Below, piece by piece: positions 25,901 to 35,188 of a DNA stretch of 64,000 bases (the first letter of the stretch is position 1; each line of letters starts with the position of its first letter). The stretch covers positions 3,100,001 through 3,164,000 of the forward strand of contig NZ_LT629788.1 of assembly GCF_900105805.1 (NCBI RefSeq), in the 5' to 3' direction. The notes beneath the pieces are model-generated. The model did no database searches, was not told where the DNA came from, and saw only the letters and a list, made by a program, of their open reading frames with translations. The position numbers and the translations under genes were made by a program. The DNA comes from Pseudomonas moraviensis (GTDB lineage: Bacteria; Pseudomonadota; Gammaproteobacteria; Pseudomonadales; Pseudomonadaceae).

Positions 25901-26592
25901 GGCAGCTCTCCGCCGGCCTTGAGCGCGGCGTAGAGGTATTCGGCGCGTTGCCAGTCTTCGGGGGAGTCGATGTCCTGGACCAGATGGCGCGGCAGGATCA
26001 CCGGCAGGCTGGCTGGCGAGAACAGCGTCTCGCCGCGCAACCACGCTTCGCTGCGCCCCCAGTAAAACTGCCCGGCATCCTGAAACGCTTCGGGCAGATC
26101 CTGCGAACGGGTGGTACGAAACTCCGGATAAAGCGACATCAGGGCGCCCTCCTCGTTGAGGGTCAGGGCGCGCTGCACGGGAAACCCGAAGCCGCACACC
26201 GAAAAGGCAAACGCCTTGTGCGGATGCTGCTTGAGCAATTCCAGGCCCTGACGCAGGTAGCGCACTTGCAACAGCGGTGCCGTCGCATACAGGCAACAGG
26301 CGTAATCGAATGCCGGCAGCTGCTGCAGGGCATGCACGATCACCGCAGCGGTACCGGTGAAATCATCCGCCAGATCGGCCGGTCGCATGAACGGCACTTC
26401 GGCGCCGTGCGCCCGTGCGACGTCGGCAATTTCAACATCGTCGGTACTGACCACCACGGCGTCGAACAGCGCTGATTCCAGCGCCGTGCGAATCGAGCGG
26501 ACGATCATCGGTACGCCGTCGAACGGTTTGAGATTCTTGCGCGGGATGCGCTTGCTGCCACCACGGGCGGGGATGATCGCGACGCAGCTCAC
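25897..26592 (-). CDS. pseF: Pseudaminic acid cytidylyltransferase PseF
   Basis: PseF activates pseudaminic acid as CMP-Pse, the donor used by Maf. The 231-residue product has the nucleotidyltransferase signature AIIPARGGSKRIPRKNLKPF at its N-terminus and the acidic VQDIDSPEDWQRAEYLY near the end. It lies between pseC and pseG-pseH, 6 bases after pseC, and its stop overlaps the pseG start. It resembles NeuA-type enzymes; PseF is preferred because the whole Pse set surrounds it. Confidence 0.92.
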   Translation of the reverse strand: MSCVAIIPARGGSKRIPRKNLKPFDGVPMIVRSIRTALESALFDAVVVSTDDVEIADVARAHGAEVPFMRPADLADDFTGTAAVIVHALQQLPAFDYACCLYATAPLLQVRYLRQGLELLKQHPHKAFAFSVCGFGFPVQRALTLNEEGALMSLYPEFRTTRSQDLPEAFQDAGQFYWGRSEAWLRGETLFSPASLPVILPRHLVQDIDSPEDWQRAEYLYAALKAGGELP

Positions 26593-26598
26593 GGTGCC

Positions 26599-27762
26599 TT
26601 ACTCCTCAAGCAGCAGCCGGCGCAGTTGCTCGACCACCTGATCCTGTTGTTCTTCGCTGAGCAAAGGGAACAGCGGCAAGCTGATCGCCTCGGCGTAATA
26701 GCGCTCGGCCTCGGGGAAATCGCCCTCGGCAAAACCCAGCTCGCGATAGTACGGCTGCAGATGCACCGGAATATAGTGCAGATTTACGCCGATGCCGGCG
26801 GCACGCAAACCTTCGAACACCTGGCGATGACTGAGATTGCAGCGCTCGGCCTGCAAACGCACCACGTACAAGTGCCACGCCGATTCGGCCTCCGGCTGCG
26901 CACTCGGCAAGGTCAGCGGCAGGTAGGCGAGCAACTGATCGTAACGCGCTGCGAGTTCGCGGCGCCGTGCGACAAATTCGTCGAGCTTGCGCAGTTGTGA
27001 CAGACCCAGCGCCGCTTGCAGATCGGTGATCCGATAATTGAAACCCAGCTCGATCTGCTGGTAATACCACGGCCCGTGGCTCGGCTCGGTCATGTGCTCG
27101 GGATCGCGGGTCATGCCGTGGCTGCGCAGGCGTCGCAGACGTTCGGCCAGCGCCGGGCGATTGGTCAGGACCATGCCGCCCTCGGCGCTGGTGATGATTT
27201 TCACCGGATGAAAACTGAACACCGTCATCGCCGCGAATTCACCACAACCGACCGGACGCCCGGCGTAGCTCGCGCCCACTGCGTGGGAGGCGTCTTCGAT
27301 CACGGTGAAGTTGTAGCGCACCGCCAGATCGGCAATCTTGCGCAGGTCACAGCTCTGCCCGGAGAAGGCAACGGCGACGAGGACTCTTGGCAGCGTGCCG
27401 TCGCGCTCGGCCTGTTCGAGCTTTGCCTCAAGCGCGAACGCATCGAGGTTCCAGGTCAGCGGATCGATGTCGACGAAATCCACCTCGGCGCCGCAATAGC
27501 GCCCGCAATTCGCCGAGGCGAGAAAGGTATTAGGCGAAGTCCACAAGCGATCGCCCGGCCCCAGACCCGCCGCCAGACAGGCAATGTGCAGCGCCGCCGT
27601 GGCATTGCACACCGCCACGGCAAAATCCGCCTGACAGCGCTCGGCCATGGCCTGCTCGAAGCGTTCGATGGTCGGCCCCTGAGTCAGCCAGTCCGATTGC
27701 AACACCTCGACCACCGCATCGATGTCTGCCTGATCGAGGCTCTGCCGACCGTAAGGGATCAT
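26599..27762 (-). CDS. pseC: UDP-4-amino-4,6-dideoxy-N-acetyl-L-altrosamine transaminase PseC
   Basis: PseC is a PLP-dependent aminotransferase acting on the PseB 4-keto product. The 387-residue product starts MIPYGRQSLDQADIDAV, carries VIEDASHAVGASYAG for cofactor binding, and has the Schiff-base Lys at residue 188 in VFSFHPVKIITSAEGG. It belongs to the DegT/DnrJ/EryC1 family; context gives the PseC name. Its ATG overlaps the pseB stop as ATGA. Confidence 0.94.
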   Translation of the reverse strand: MIPYGRQSLDQADIDAVVEVLQSDWLTQGPTIERFEQAMAERCQADFAVAVCNATAALHIACLAAGLGPGDRLWTSPNTFLASANCGRYCGAEVDFVDIDPLTWNLDAFALEAKLEQAERDGTLPRVLVAVAFSGQSCDLRKIADLAVRYNFTVIEDASHAVGASYAGRPVGCGEFAAMTVFSFHPVKIITSAEGGMVLTNRPALAERLRRLRSHGMTRDPEHMTEPSHGPWYYQQIELGFNYRITDLQAALGLSQLRKLDEFVARRRELAARYDQLLAYLPLTLPSAQPEAESAWHLYVVRLQAERCNLSHRQVFEGLRAAGIGVNLHYIPVHLQPYYRELGFAEGDFPEAERYYAEAISLPLFPLLSEEQQDQVVEQLRRLLLEE

Positions 27763-28760
27763 ACCGACAGCTTCGCGTGCAGATCGGCGATCTGCCCGAC
27801 CGAAAGAAAATGCGGGTTGGTATCCGAGCGATACTCGAAATCCTCGCCCACGGCACGGCCGCGTTCGCCAAGTTTATCGACGGCGAAATCGACATCGACG
27901 CTGGTAAAACGAATCGACGGCTGAATCGTGTAGTGGTCGTCAAACTCAAGGGTCATCCGCGCATCGTCCAGCGGCACCATCAGCTCATGCAGCTTCTCGC
28001 CGGGACGGATGCCGACGTTCTTGTGCGGCAAATGCTCGGCCATGCCCCGCGCCAGATCGACGATGCGGATCGACGGAATCTTCGGTACGAACACTTCACC
28101 GCCGTGCATGCGCGCGAAGCTGTCGAGGACGAACTGCACGCCGTGATCGAGGGTGATCCAGAACCGCGTCATGCGCTCGTCGGTGATCGGCAGCTCCTGC
28201 GCGCCGTCAGCGATCAGCTTGCTGAAAAACGGCACCACCGAACCGCGCGAGCCAGCGACGTTGCCGTAGCGCACCACAGCGAAACGGGTCTGCTGCTCGC
28301 CAGCAATGTTGTTGGCGGCGACAAACAATTTGTCCGAGAGCAACTTGGTCGCACCGTACAGATTGATCGGGCTGGCCGCCTTGTCGGTGGACAGCGCGAC
28401 GACCTTCTTCACGCCATTGTCGATGGCGGCGGCGATGATGTTCTCCGCGCCATTGACGTTGGTGCGGATGCATTCGGTCGGGTTGTATTCCGCCGCCGGC
28501 ACCTGCTTCAACGCAGCGGCATGGACGACGTAATCGATGCCGCGCATGGCCTGACGCAAGCGCTCGGCGTCACGCACGTCACCGATGAAATAACGCATGC
28601 ATGGCGCGTTGAACGTCTGCTGCATCTCGTACTGCTTCAGCTCGTCGCGAGAGAACACCACGACGCGCTTGGGCTGGTATTGCTCGAGCAAGCGGCGAAT
28701 GAAGTTACGGCCGAACGAGCCAGTGCCGCCGGAGATGAAAATCGATTGTCCGTTGAACAT
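27759..28760 (-). CDS. pseB: UDP-GlcNAc 4,6-dehydratase (inverting) PseB
   Basis: PseB makes the first committed step to pseudaminic acid, dehydrating and C5-epimerising UDP-GlcNAc. The 333-residue product starts MFNGQSIFISGGTGSFGRNF, which contains the NAD-binding glycine motif. Catalytic features include STDKAASPINLYGATKLLSDK with the Tyr-x3-Lys pair. The start is the ATG at 28760; a longer reading upstream is spurious. It is followed by pseC with a 4-base overlap. Confidence 0.95.
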   Translation of the reverse strand: MFNGQSIFISGGTGSFGRNFIRRLLEQYQPKRVVVFSRDELKQYEMQQTFNAPCMRYFIGDVRDAERLRQAMRGIDYVVHAAALKQVPAAEYNPTECIRTNVNGAENIIAAAIDNGVKKVVALSTDKAASPINLYGATKLLSDKLFVAANNIAGEQQTRFAVVRYGNVAGSRGSVVPFFSKLIADGAQELPITDERMTRFWITLDHGVQFVLDSFARMHGGEVFVPKIPSIRIVDLARGMAEHLPHKNVGIRPGEKLHELMVPLDDARMTLEFDDHYTIQPSIRFTSVDVDFAVDKLGERGRAVGEDFEYRSDTNPHFLSVGQIADLHAKLSV

Positions 28761-28783
28761 GTGGTGATTCCTGTCCGGCCTGC

Positions 28784-31699
28784 TCAGGCGAGCAACTGCG
28801 CCCAATTGATCGAGGCGTTTTCGCCAAGAGTGAAACCTTTGCCACTCAGGGCCAGGTTCGCGTTGTACGCCGGATCCTGGGCAAAGGCGTCGGGCCATTT
28901 TTCACGCAATGCCGCCAATGCCGCTGGCGCCTGTGGCAGCTCGCCGGTGTGCAGCACCTGCACCAGTGGCGTCCACACGGTGAGGTAACCGGCCTGACCG
29001 GCCTTGAGGCACAGATCGACATCGGCATAGCCCGCAGCGAAGGTCACCTCGTCCAGGCCGCCAAGGGCATTGAACATGTCCTTGCCAATCATCAGGCACA
29101 CCTTGGAAACCGCCGAGTAATTCTGCTCGACAGCCAGACGCTGCATGTAACCCTCGGCCTTGTGTTTCTCGCCGATGAAGGGCGAACACACGCCATCGTT
29201 GAGGCCGAGAATCAGACCGGCCTGGGCAACCTTGCCGTCACGATCGACGAGTTTGGCGCCGACGACGCCGACTTCCGGACGCTGGGCATGGTTGAGCAGC
29301 GAATCGATCCAGTTCGGGTTGACCACTTCGCTGTCGGCGGCCAGCAGCACCAGGTATTCACCCTGCGCCTGCTCGCTGGCGGCGTTATACAACGCGATTT
29401 CGCCGAGCGGCTGATCGGCACGCAGTACGTTGACCTTGGCGTGGCGCAGCGTGCCCAGCCAATCGTTGACCTCGGCCGACTGATTGCCGTTGGCGGCCAG
29501 CAGCACTTCGTAGCGGCTGTAACGGGTGCGCAGCAGCACGCCTTCGAGGCAGCGACGCAGTGCCGGCAGATCATCAATGACCGGCACAATGATCGACACC
29601 AGCGGTTGTTCGGTATGGCGATAATCGATCTGCCAGGTACCCGGCAGCGCCGAGGTGACCTTGGCTTTGTAACCGCGATTGCCCAAGTGACGCAGCAGCG
29701 CCAGACGCTCATGGGCGTTTTCTTCCAGAGGCGCCTGCTCGGTGATCAGCAGCGGCTCATCAAGATGCGCCAGGCCGTCGAGGCCGCCCTGTTCGATGAT
29801 GCGCAGCAACAGATCGAATTCCAGCGCCTTGCTGAAGTCGGCCTGATAACCGCCGGCTTCAAGCAGGACTTCGCGGCGGATCAGCCAGTGCCGCGCCATC
29901 AGCGACGGCACGCTGTGCAGCAGATCAAGATTGAAACCGGGGCGGAATACGTCGACCAGTGCGCCTTCGGCAGTGCGCTGAATTTCATCAGTCGCTACTG
30001 CGCGAACACCGCTGGCCGCCATCAGTTCCAGACCGGCGCGCGCCAGGCCGGCCGGTGTGAATTCGTCGCCCACGTTCGCCAGCAGCAACCAGTCGCAAGG
30101 CGACTGCGCAGCGCTCTGGTTGAGCTTGTCGACGAGATTGCCCGGGGTAACCCGAACAAAGTGCAAGGTGTTTTGCGCGGTGGTCGCGGTCTGCGGTTCG
30201 CCAGTGGTGAAGACCACGATCTTGAACGCTTTGCTGACACCTTCGACGAGGCTGTCGAGGGTAATTTGCAGCTTCTCGACGCTGTCATCCAGGTCAAGCA
30301 GGAAAATACCGAACTGCGGTCCGCCGTTGCTGGCGGCCAGACGGGCAGCGATTGAAGCAGATTGTTCGGCGTCAGGCTTGCGCGCCGCCAGCCAATCGAG
30401 CAAACGCCCCGAGCGCATCTTGCCAAAGACCGGGTAGTGATCAAGGTTCGACACGGCTTGAAGACGCGCGCCCCACTCAAGCATTTCCTGCGCTGGAGCT
30501 TCCTCGCCAGCCGACTGCAGTTGCTCGGCCAGACGCTTGACCACGCGACGGTTGAACGCGTTGCTGTCATGGGCTTGCCACAGCCGGTCGATGACGCTTT
30601 CCGGAGTGTCGTTATTTCGCGCCTGCAACAGATACTCCTGCCGGGCCCAGACGCCTTCAAGCTTCTCAAGCTGAATACGCCCGGCGGGCATCGCATGCAG
30701 GAGGAATTCGAACTGGGTCAGCAAGTCGAAGAAGTGCTGGTTGTAAAACGGCATCTCGACGTATTGCCGTGGGCCGAATTTGCGTTCTGGCTCTTTGGTG
30801 ACCTGATTCCAGGTCGACTCGAAAATCAGCTCGTTGGTCAATGCCCGCCCGGAGACCAGACTGTCGGTCATGGCTTCGAAGCTTTTCAGGACAAATGCCT
30901 TGCGCTGCGCCTGATCAAGGCCGGTAATAGCGGTCGGCAAGGACGCGAGGAATTCGGCGAAGGCCTCCCGCTCGGCCACCGACTTGGCGTCGGTATAAGA
31001 CAGCGAGTGGTAGACATCGGTGTTGTGATCGGAGAAGCCGACGTTGATTTCGCGTACGACGTACGGGATCGGCAGGATCCGCGCCTTGGCGTTCGCCAGC
31101 AGATAATAGGTATGGCCGATTTCCTGCCACTGGAAACTGGTGCCCGCCGGCAAAGCGGCGTACCAGTCCTGAATGATCGAAGTACGGCACACGCCGTAAA
31201 AGGGCGGTACGTACTGATGCATGAAATCGAGGACGCGATCCTCGGCGCGCTCGGACGCGTAGTCTTCACAGATCTTCTTGTCGCGACGGTAGTAGCTGAC
31301 GCTGCCCGCCAGCGCCAGGTACATCAGGCAGTAACCGTGGCACAGGCCGTAGTCACGGTTCGCTTCGAGGAACCTGACCGATTCGGCCAGCGACTCATGC
31401 AGGATAAAGTCGTCGTCGGCGGCAAACACCATGTACGGCGTGGTCAACTGCGCAACGCCGTAAGTCAGTTTGGCCTGCATGCCCCAGTAGGCAAATTGCG
31501 GCAAGTGCTGATAATCGACCGCCGAAAAATCACCTTCCGGGCGCTCGGGGGAAGAGTCCAGCACCAGCACCTTGCAAGGCAGGCTGCTGTAGTACTGCAG
31601 CGCTCGGCGCAAAAAAGCCGGGCGGTTGTGGGTGATCAGTACCACTGTCAGCAACTCGCTCAATGGCAGCGTGTTTTCAGAACCGTACTTGCCTTGCAT
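28784..31699 (-). CDS. Large multidomain glycosyltransferase
   Basis: A 971-residue protein with a strong ribosome-binding site (AGGAGAAGTT then ATG). The N-terminal GT-A-like domain shows LTVVLITHNRPAFLRRALQY and a DDD motif at residues 95-97 (FAADDDFILHES). A second GT-like section lies around 465-640, and a C-terminal GT2 domain starts near PLVSIIVPVIDDLPALRRCL. That last domain closely resembles the middle of the 1197-residue enzyme at 37724-41317. The likely role is building the flagellin glycan chain; substrates are unknown. It lies between pseB and the CmcI-like methyltransferase. Confidence 0.85.
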   Translation of the reverse strand: MQGKYGSENTLPLSELLTVVLITHNRPAFLRRALQYYSSLPCKVLVLDSSPERPEGDFSAVDYQHLPQFAYWGMQAKLTYGVAQLTTPYMVFAADDDFILHESLAESVRFLEANRDYGLCHGYCLMYLALAGSVSYYRRDKKICEDYASERAEDRVLDFMHQYVPPFYGVCRTSIIQDWYAALPAGTSFQWQEIGHTYYLLANAKARILPIPYVVREINVGFSDHNTDVYHSLSYTDAKSVAEREAFAEFLASLPTAITGLDQAQRKAFVLKSFEAMTDSLVSGRALTNELIFESTWNQVTKEPERKFGPRQYVEMPFYNQHFFDLLTQFEFLLHAMPAGRIQLEKLEGVWARQEYLLQARNNDTPESVIDRLWQAHDSNAFNRRVVKRLAEQLQSAGEEAPAQEMLEWGARLQAVSNLDHYPVFGKMRSGRLLDWLAARKPDAEQSASIAARLAASNGGPQFGIFLLDLDDSVEKLQITLDSLVEGVSKAFKIVVFTTGEPQTATTAQNTLHFVRVTPGNLVDKLNQSAAQSPCDWLLLANVGDEFTPAGLARAGLELMAASGVRAVATDEIQRTAEGALVDVFRPGFNLDLLHSVPSLMARHWLIRREVLLEAGGYQADFSKALEFDLLLRIIEQGGLDGLAHLDEPLLITEQAPLEENAHERLALLRHLGNRGYKAKVTSALPGTWQIDYRHTEQPLVSIIVPVIDDLPALRRCLEGVLLRTRYSRYEVLLAANGNQSAEVNDWLGTLRHAKVNVLRADQPLGEIALYNAASEQAQGEYLVLLAADSEVVNPNWIDSLLNHAQRPEVGVVGAKLVDRDGKVAQAGLILGLNDGVCSPFIGEKHKAEGYMQRLAVEQNYSAVSKVCLMIGKDMFNALGGLDEVTFAAGYADVDLCLKAGQAGYLTVWTPLVQVLHTGELPQAPAALAALREKWPDAFAQDPAYNANLALSGKGFTLGENASINWAQLLA

Positions 31700-31751
31700 A
31701 ACTTCTCCTGCCGCGATCAAACCGTGCGAAAACGCTGTAATGAAAAAACTG

Positions 31752-32486
31752 TCAACGAACCCGACGCAGATAACCGTCCGAAGCAACGGTGATCAGCAAC
31801 TTGTCCTGCATCTGCTGATCGATCTCAAAATCAGCGTTTTCCTTGAGATAAGCCCACACCGCAGTCTTCGGGTTGTCACCAGGGCCCCACGGACGATCCG
31901 GGAAAGCATCGGCCGGCATGTCCTCGACGACGGTGTCCATGACCACGCAATAGCTGTCCACCGACACCAACGGTGCGTAGAGACGCAACTCTTCAAGGAC
32001 GTGTTCGTGGGTATGGTTGGAGTCGAGCACCACGATGACTTTCTTGCCAGCAGCCGCCTGACGAACCTGCTCGACCACCGCCGGGTCGAGGCTGGAACCT
32101 TCGATCATGCTGATGCGCTTGATCATCGGATGGCTTTCGATGGCCTCACGGTTGTGCGCGCGGATATCGCGATCAATGCCGAGCACTTCGCCATGGCCCT
32201 GCAGCTCCAGCAACGAAGCGTAGTAAATGATCGAACCGCCGTGGGCGATACCGCACTCGATGACCAAGTCCGGTTTGATCCGCCAGATCAGTTCCTGCAT
32301 CGCCATCATGTCTTGCGGCAACTGAATGATCGGTCGGCCCATCCACGAGAAGTGATAGGTGTACTTGTGCTTGGCCGACTGGTTGTAGAACTCCTGGGCC
32401 AGCGCCTTGAGTTCCTTGTTCTGGCCTTGGGCAACCACTTCAGCCTGGCACTCTGCTTCGAAGGTCTTGATCAGGTTATCGCTCAT
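31752..32486 (-). CDS. CmcI-like class I methyltransferase (cephalosporin hydroxylase family)
   Basis: A 244-residue protein with the CmcI/rhamnosyl O-methyltransferase layout: WMGRPIIQLPQDMMAMQELI, then the SAM-binding motif VIECGIAHGGSIIYYASLLE, an acidic LGIDRDIRAHN, and VIVVLDSNHTHEHVLEELRL. Members often O-methylate sugars in antibiotic or glycan pathways. Its place in the flagellin glycan island suggests O-methylation of a glycan sugar, like the 2-O-methyl group known on P. syringae flagellin viosamine. The substrate is inference. Confidence 0.85.
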   Translation of the reverse strand: MSDNLIKTFEAECQAEVVAQGQNKELKALAQEFYNQSAKHKYTYHFSWMGRPIIQLPQDMMAMQELIWRIKPDLVIECGIAHGGSIIYYASLLELQGHGEVLGIDRDIRAHNREAIESHPMIKRISMIEGSSLDPAVVEQVRQAAAGKKVIVVLDSNHTHEHVLEELRLYAPLVSVDSYCVVMDTVVEDMPADAFPDRPWGPGDNPKTAVWAYLKENADFEIDQQMQDKLLITVASDGYLRRVR

Positions 32487-32550
32487 TGTCCGGTCTCACT
32501 GAAAATTCATTGGGTTTGCACATGGCCAAAAGGCCTTCGCGGCAGGCGCA

Positions 32551-33408
32551 TCAGTTGCTGCGCTGGGCCTCGAGTAATTGTTGTAACCGCTCCACCACAG
32601 CCCAGAACGCCATGGGCTCATGGGTCGGATAGGGGTAATGGCCGAGGTTCAAATCCAGCGCTGCGCCACGCTCACGCAAGCGCTGTTCGACCAACGCACG
32701 CACCGACACCGGTTGACCGCTGGCGCAGTTGACTACGCCAGCGAAGTCGCGCTGATGGAGGATCGCGGCGAGATGACTCGCAGCGGTTTCAATTGCGAGA
32801 AAATCGCGCAACTGCTCACCGGCCGACATGTTGAAGGTCGGCTCACCGCTATCGATCGCCCGGTCAAGCGCGGCCAACAGGCTGTTGGGGTTCTGCCCTT
32901 CGCCATGCAGATAGAACAACCGCGCCCACTGCAAAGTGAACGGCCGCTCCTGCTGCAGGTTTTGCAAAAACAGGTGCAGCGTGTGCTTGGCCAGACCGTA
33001 AGGATTGCTCGGCCGTGGCTCGGTTGACTCGCTGAGCGGGCCGCTTTGCATGCCGTATTCGAAACAGGTACCGGTCACCAGAACCTGCTGCACGCCCGCC
33101 TCGACCGCACTTTTGATAAAGCGGTAATCGGCCATCAGGTTGTGCTCGAAATGAAACAGCGCCCGATAGTTCGGCAGCCCCGGCCAGGCCAGATGCACGA
33201 GTGCGTCGATGCCTTCGGTCAGCGCGACGACATTCAGATCAGCAGCGTGAATATCCGCGCTGACGAACTCCACGTCATCGATCCACGGCATGCTTCGCGC
33301 CGTTTCTGCGTTGCGCGCCACCGCACGAATTTCGCAGCCGCGTTCAAGCAATGCAGCAACCAGATGCCGACCGACAAAACCGGTAGCGCCGGTAACCAGA
33401 ACCTTCAC
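32551..33408 (-). CDS. NAD(P)-dependent nucleotide-sugar reductase/epimerase (extended SDR)
   Basis: A 285-residue extended short-chain dehydrogenase: MKVLVTGATGFVGRHLVAAL at the N-terminus, VLVTGTCFEYG, and the catalytic Tyr-x3-Lys in NPYGLAKHTLHL. Its stop/start overlaps with the C-methyltransferase gene (ATGA type) show that they are made together. In C-methyl sugar pathways the last step is 4-ketoreduction of the methylated sugar, which this protein most likely performs. It lacks features that would name a single reaction. Confidence 0.82.
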   Translation of the reverse strand: MKVLVTGATGFVGRHLVAALLERGCEIRAVARNAETARSMPWIDDVEFVSADIHAADLNVVALTEGIDALVHLAWPGLPNYRALFHFEHNLMADYRFIKSAVEAGVQQVLVTGTCFEYGMQSGPLSESTEPRPSNPYGLAKHTLHLFLQNLQQERPFTLQWARLFYLHGEGQNPNSLLAALDRAIDSGEPTFNMSAGEQLRDFLAIETAASHLAAILHQRDFAGVVNCASGQPVSVRALVEQRLRERGAALDLNLGHYPYPTHEPMAFWAVVERLQQLLEAQRSN

Positions 33409-34631
33409 AGTACTTTCAACTCAGGCACGGCGATGACGAAGCGCCCGTCCCACTGACGCACCTGCGCCAGTTGCTGACTGACTTCTTGCAGCAGGTTCCA
33501 CGGCAGCACCAGCACGTAGTCCGGTTTGTCGATTTCGATCTGCGCCGGCGCCACGATCGGAATGCGACTGCCCGGCAAGAATTTGCCCTGCTTGTGCGGA
33601 TTGGCATCGGCCACCCAGGCCAGCAGATCCGCTTTGACGCCGGCGTAATTGAGCAAGGTATTGCCCTTGGCCGCCGCGCCGTATCCGACCACACGTTTAC
33701 CGTCGGCTTTGGCCCGCAACAGGAAGCGCAGCAGGTCATGTTTGATGCGTTCGGCAGCCGGCGCGAGGGTCGCGTAGTACTCGGCGGTTTTCACCCCGGC
33801 AACGAGTTCGGCCTGCAGTTGTTGCTGCACTGCCGGGAGAACAGCACGGCGCTGGCCGTCCTTGCGTTGCACGAATACACGCAACGAGCCACCGTGAGTG
33901 CTCAACTGGCTGACGTCGAACACTTCCAGGCCATTGCGCTCGCACAAGGTCTGCACGGCGGTCAGTGATAGGTAGGAATAGTGTTCGTGATACAGCGTGT
34001 CGAACTGCGCGCCGGCCATCAGCGTCAGCAGTTGCGGAAACTCGAAAGTGGCGACACCGGTCGGCTTGAGCAACGTCGCGAAGCCGGCGAGGAAATCGTT
34101 GATGTCCGGCACATGGGCGAGCACGTTGTTGGCCGCCATCAGGTCAGCGCTCCAGCCTTCGCTGCGCAATTGCGTGGCGGTGTCGCGGCCGAAGAACAGC
34201 TCGCGAATTTCCAGGCCTTTTTCCCGTGCCGCTTGCGCGGTGCTGCGGGTCGGCTCGACACCCAGGCACGGGATGCCGCGCGCGGCGACGTATTGCAGCA
34301 GATAACCATCGTTGGCGGCGACTTCGACCACGCGACTGTCGGCGCTGAGACCGAAGCGCTCGCTCATCTCGGCGACATAGCGCTCGGCGTGATTCAGCCA
34401 AGTGCTGGAGAACGAGCTGAAATAGGCATATTCGGCGTCGAAAAGGCTGTCGGCACTGGTGTAGTCCTCGGTCTGCACCAGCCAGCATTGCTCACACACG
34501 GCAACCTTCAACGGCACCCATTGCTCGGCCTTCTCCAGGCGATCGGCATGCACATAGGCGTTGGACGGCGGCGAAGTGCCGAGGTCGATCAGCGGCAGGC
34601 TCAGCGGTGCGGCGCACCCACGGCAATTCAT
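33405..34631 (-). CDS. Nucleotide-sugar C-methyltransferase (TcaB9/NovU-type)
   Basis: A 408-residue SAM enzyme with an N-terminal zinc-binding unit (CRGC ... CEQCW, Cys residues at about 3, 6, 46 and 49), a Rossmann core (VVEVAANDGYLLQYVAARGI) and a C-terminal domain ending VLVLPWNLLQEVSQQL. Residues expected for sugar C3-methylation by TcaB9 appear in order: Tyr70, His173 (NNVLAHVPDI), and Tyr214-His-Glu-His217 (LYHEHYSYL). It would methylate C3 of a 4-keto-6-deoxy CDP-hexose. It overlaps genes on both sides by 4 bases. Confidence 0.88.
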   Translation of the reverse strand: MNCRGCAAPLSLPLIDLGTSPPSNAYVHADRLEKAEQWVPLKVAVCEQCWLVQTEDYTSADSLFDAEYAYFSSFSSTWLNHAERYVAEMSERFGLSADSRVVEVAANDGYLLQYVAARGIPCLGVEPTRSTAQAAREKGLEIRELFFGRDTATQLRSEGWSADLMAANNVLAHVPDINDFLAGFATLLKPTGVATFEFPQLLTLMAGAQFDTLYHEHYSYLSLTAVQTLCERNGLEVFDVSQLSTHGGSLRVFVQRKDGQRRAVLPAVQQQLQAELVAGVKTAEYYATLAPAAERIKHDLLRFLLRAKADGKRVVGYGAAAKGNTLLNYAGVKADLLAWVADANPHKQGKFLPGSRIPIVAPAQIEIDKPDYVLVLPWNLLQEVSQQLAQVRQWDGRFVIAVPELKVL

Positions 34632-35188
34632 AGACGCACTCCAGCAAAGTGTTGATCGAGCGCGGAATGGCTGGAATCACGCGCTGACAAATTATTGACA
34701 GGCAACGGCCAGGCAATCGCCAGTCGAGGATCGTTTACCGACAAGCCGCCCTCGTGTTCCGGCGCGTAATCGGCGCTGTGCAGATAGAGCAATTCGGCGT
34801 CGTCGGTGAGCGTCTGAAAGCCATGAGCGAAACCGGCCGGAATCAACAGGCTGCGGCCATCGGCCGCCTTCAAGTGCTCGGCGTGCCAGCGCAAAAAGGT
34901 TTCCGAGTCAGGACGCAGATCCACCGCGACATCCCAGACTTCACCGCGCAGGCACGTGATCAGTTTGGCTTCCGGGGCGTCGGCATTCTGATAGTGCAGG
35001 CCACGCACACTGCCCTTCTCGCGAGTGCAGGAATGGTTGATCTGGCGGATGTGGAAAGCGCTGCCAAACGCACTCAGGCTGCCCTCGCAGAACAACCGGG
35101 CGAAGTGCCCGCGCTGATCTTCGAAGCGCTTGTGCTGAACGCAGAACAGACCGGCCAGCGGCAACGCTTTCAGGGAAAACTCGCTCAC
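34628..35188 (-). CDS. RmlC/RfbC-type nucleotide-sugar 3,5-epimerase family protein
   Basis: A 186-residue cupin-like epimerase: RFEDQRGHFARLF near the N-terminus, the catalytic His in VRGLHYQ, WDVAVDLRPDSETF, and IPAGFAHGFQTL. RmlC-type enzymes epimerise C3 and/or C5 of 4-keto sugars. Here it sits between a CDP-glucose 4,6-dehydratase and a C-methyltransferase, so a CDP-4-keto-6-deoxyglucose substrate is more likely than dTDP. Both ends overlap neighbouring genes by 4 bases. Confidence 0.86.
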   Translation of the reverse strand: MSEFSLKALPLAGLFCVQHKRFEDQRGHFARLFCEGSLSAFGSAFHIRQINHSCTREKGSVRGLHYQNADAPEAKLITCLRGEVWDVAVDLRPDSETFLRWHAEHLKAADGRSLLIPAGFAHGFQTLTDDAELLYLHSADYAPEHEGGLSVNDPRLAIAWPLPVNNLSARDSSHSALDQHFAGVRL

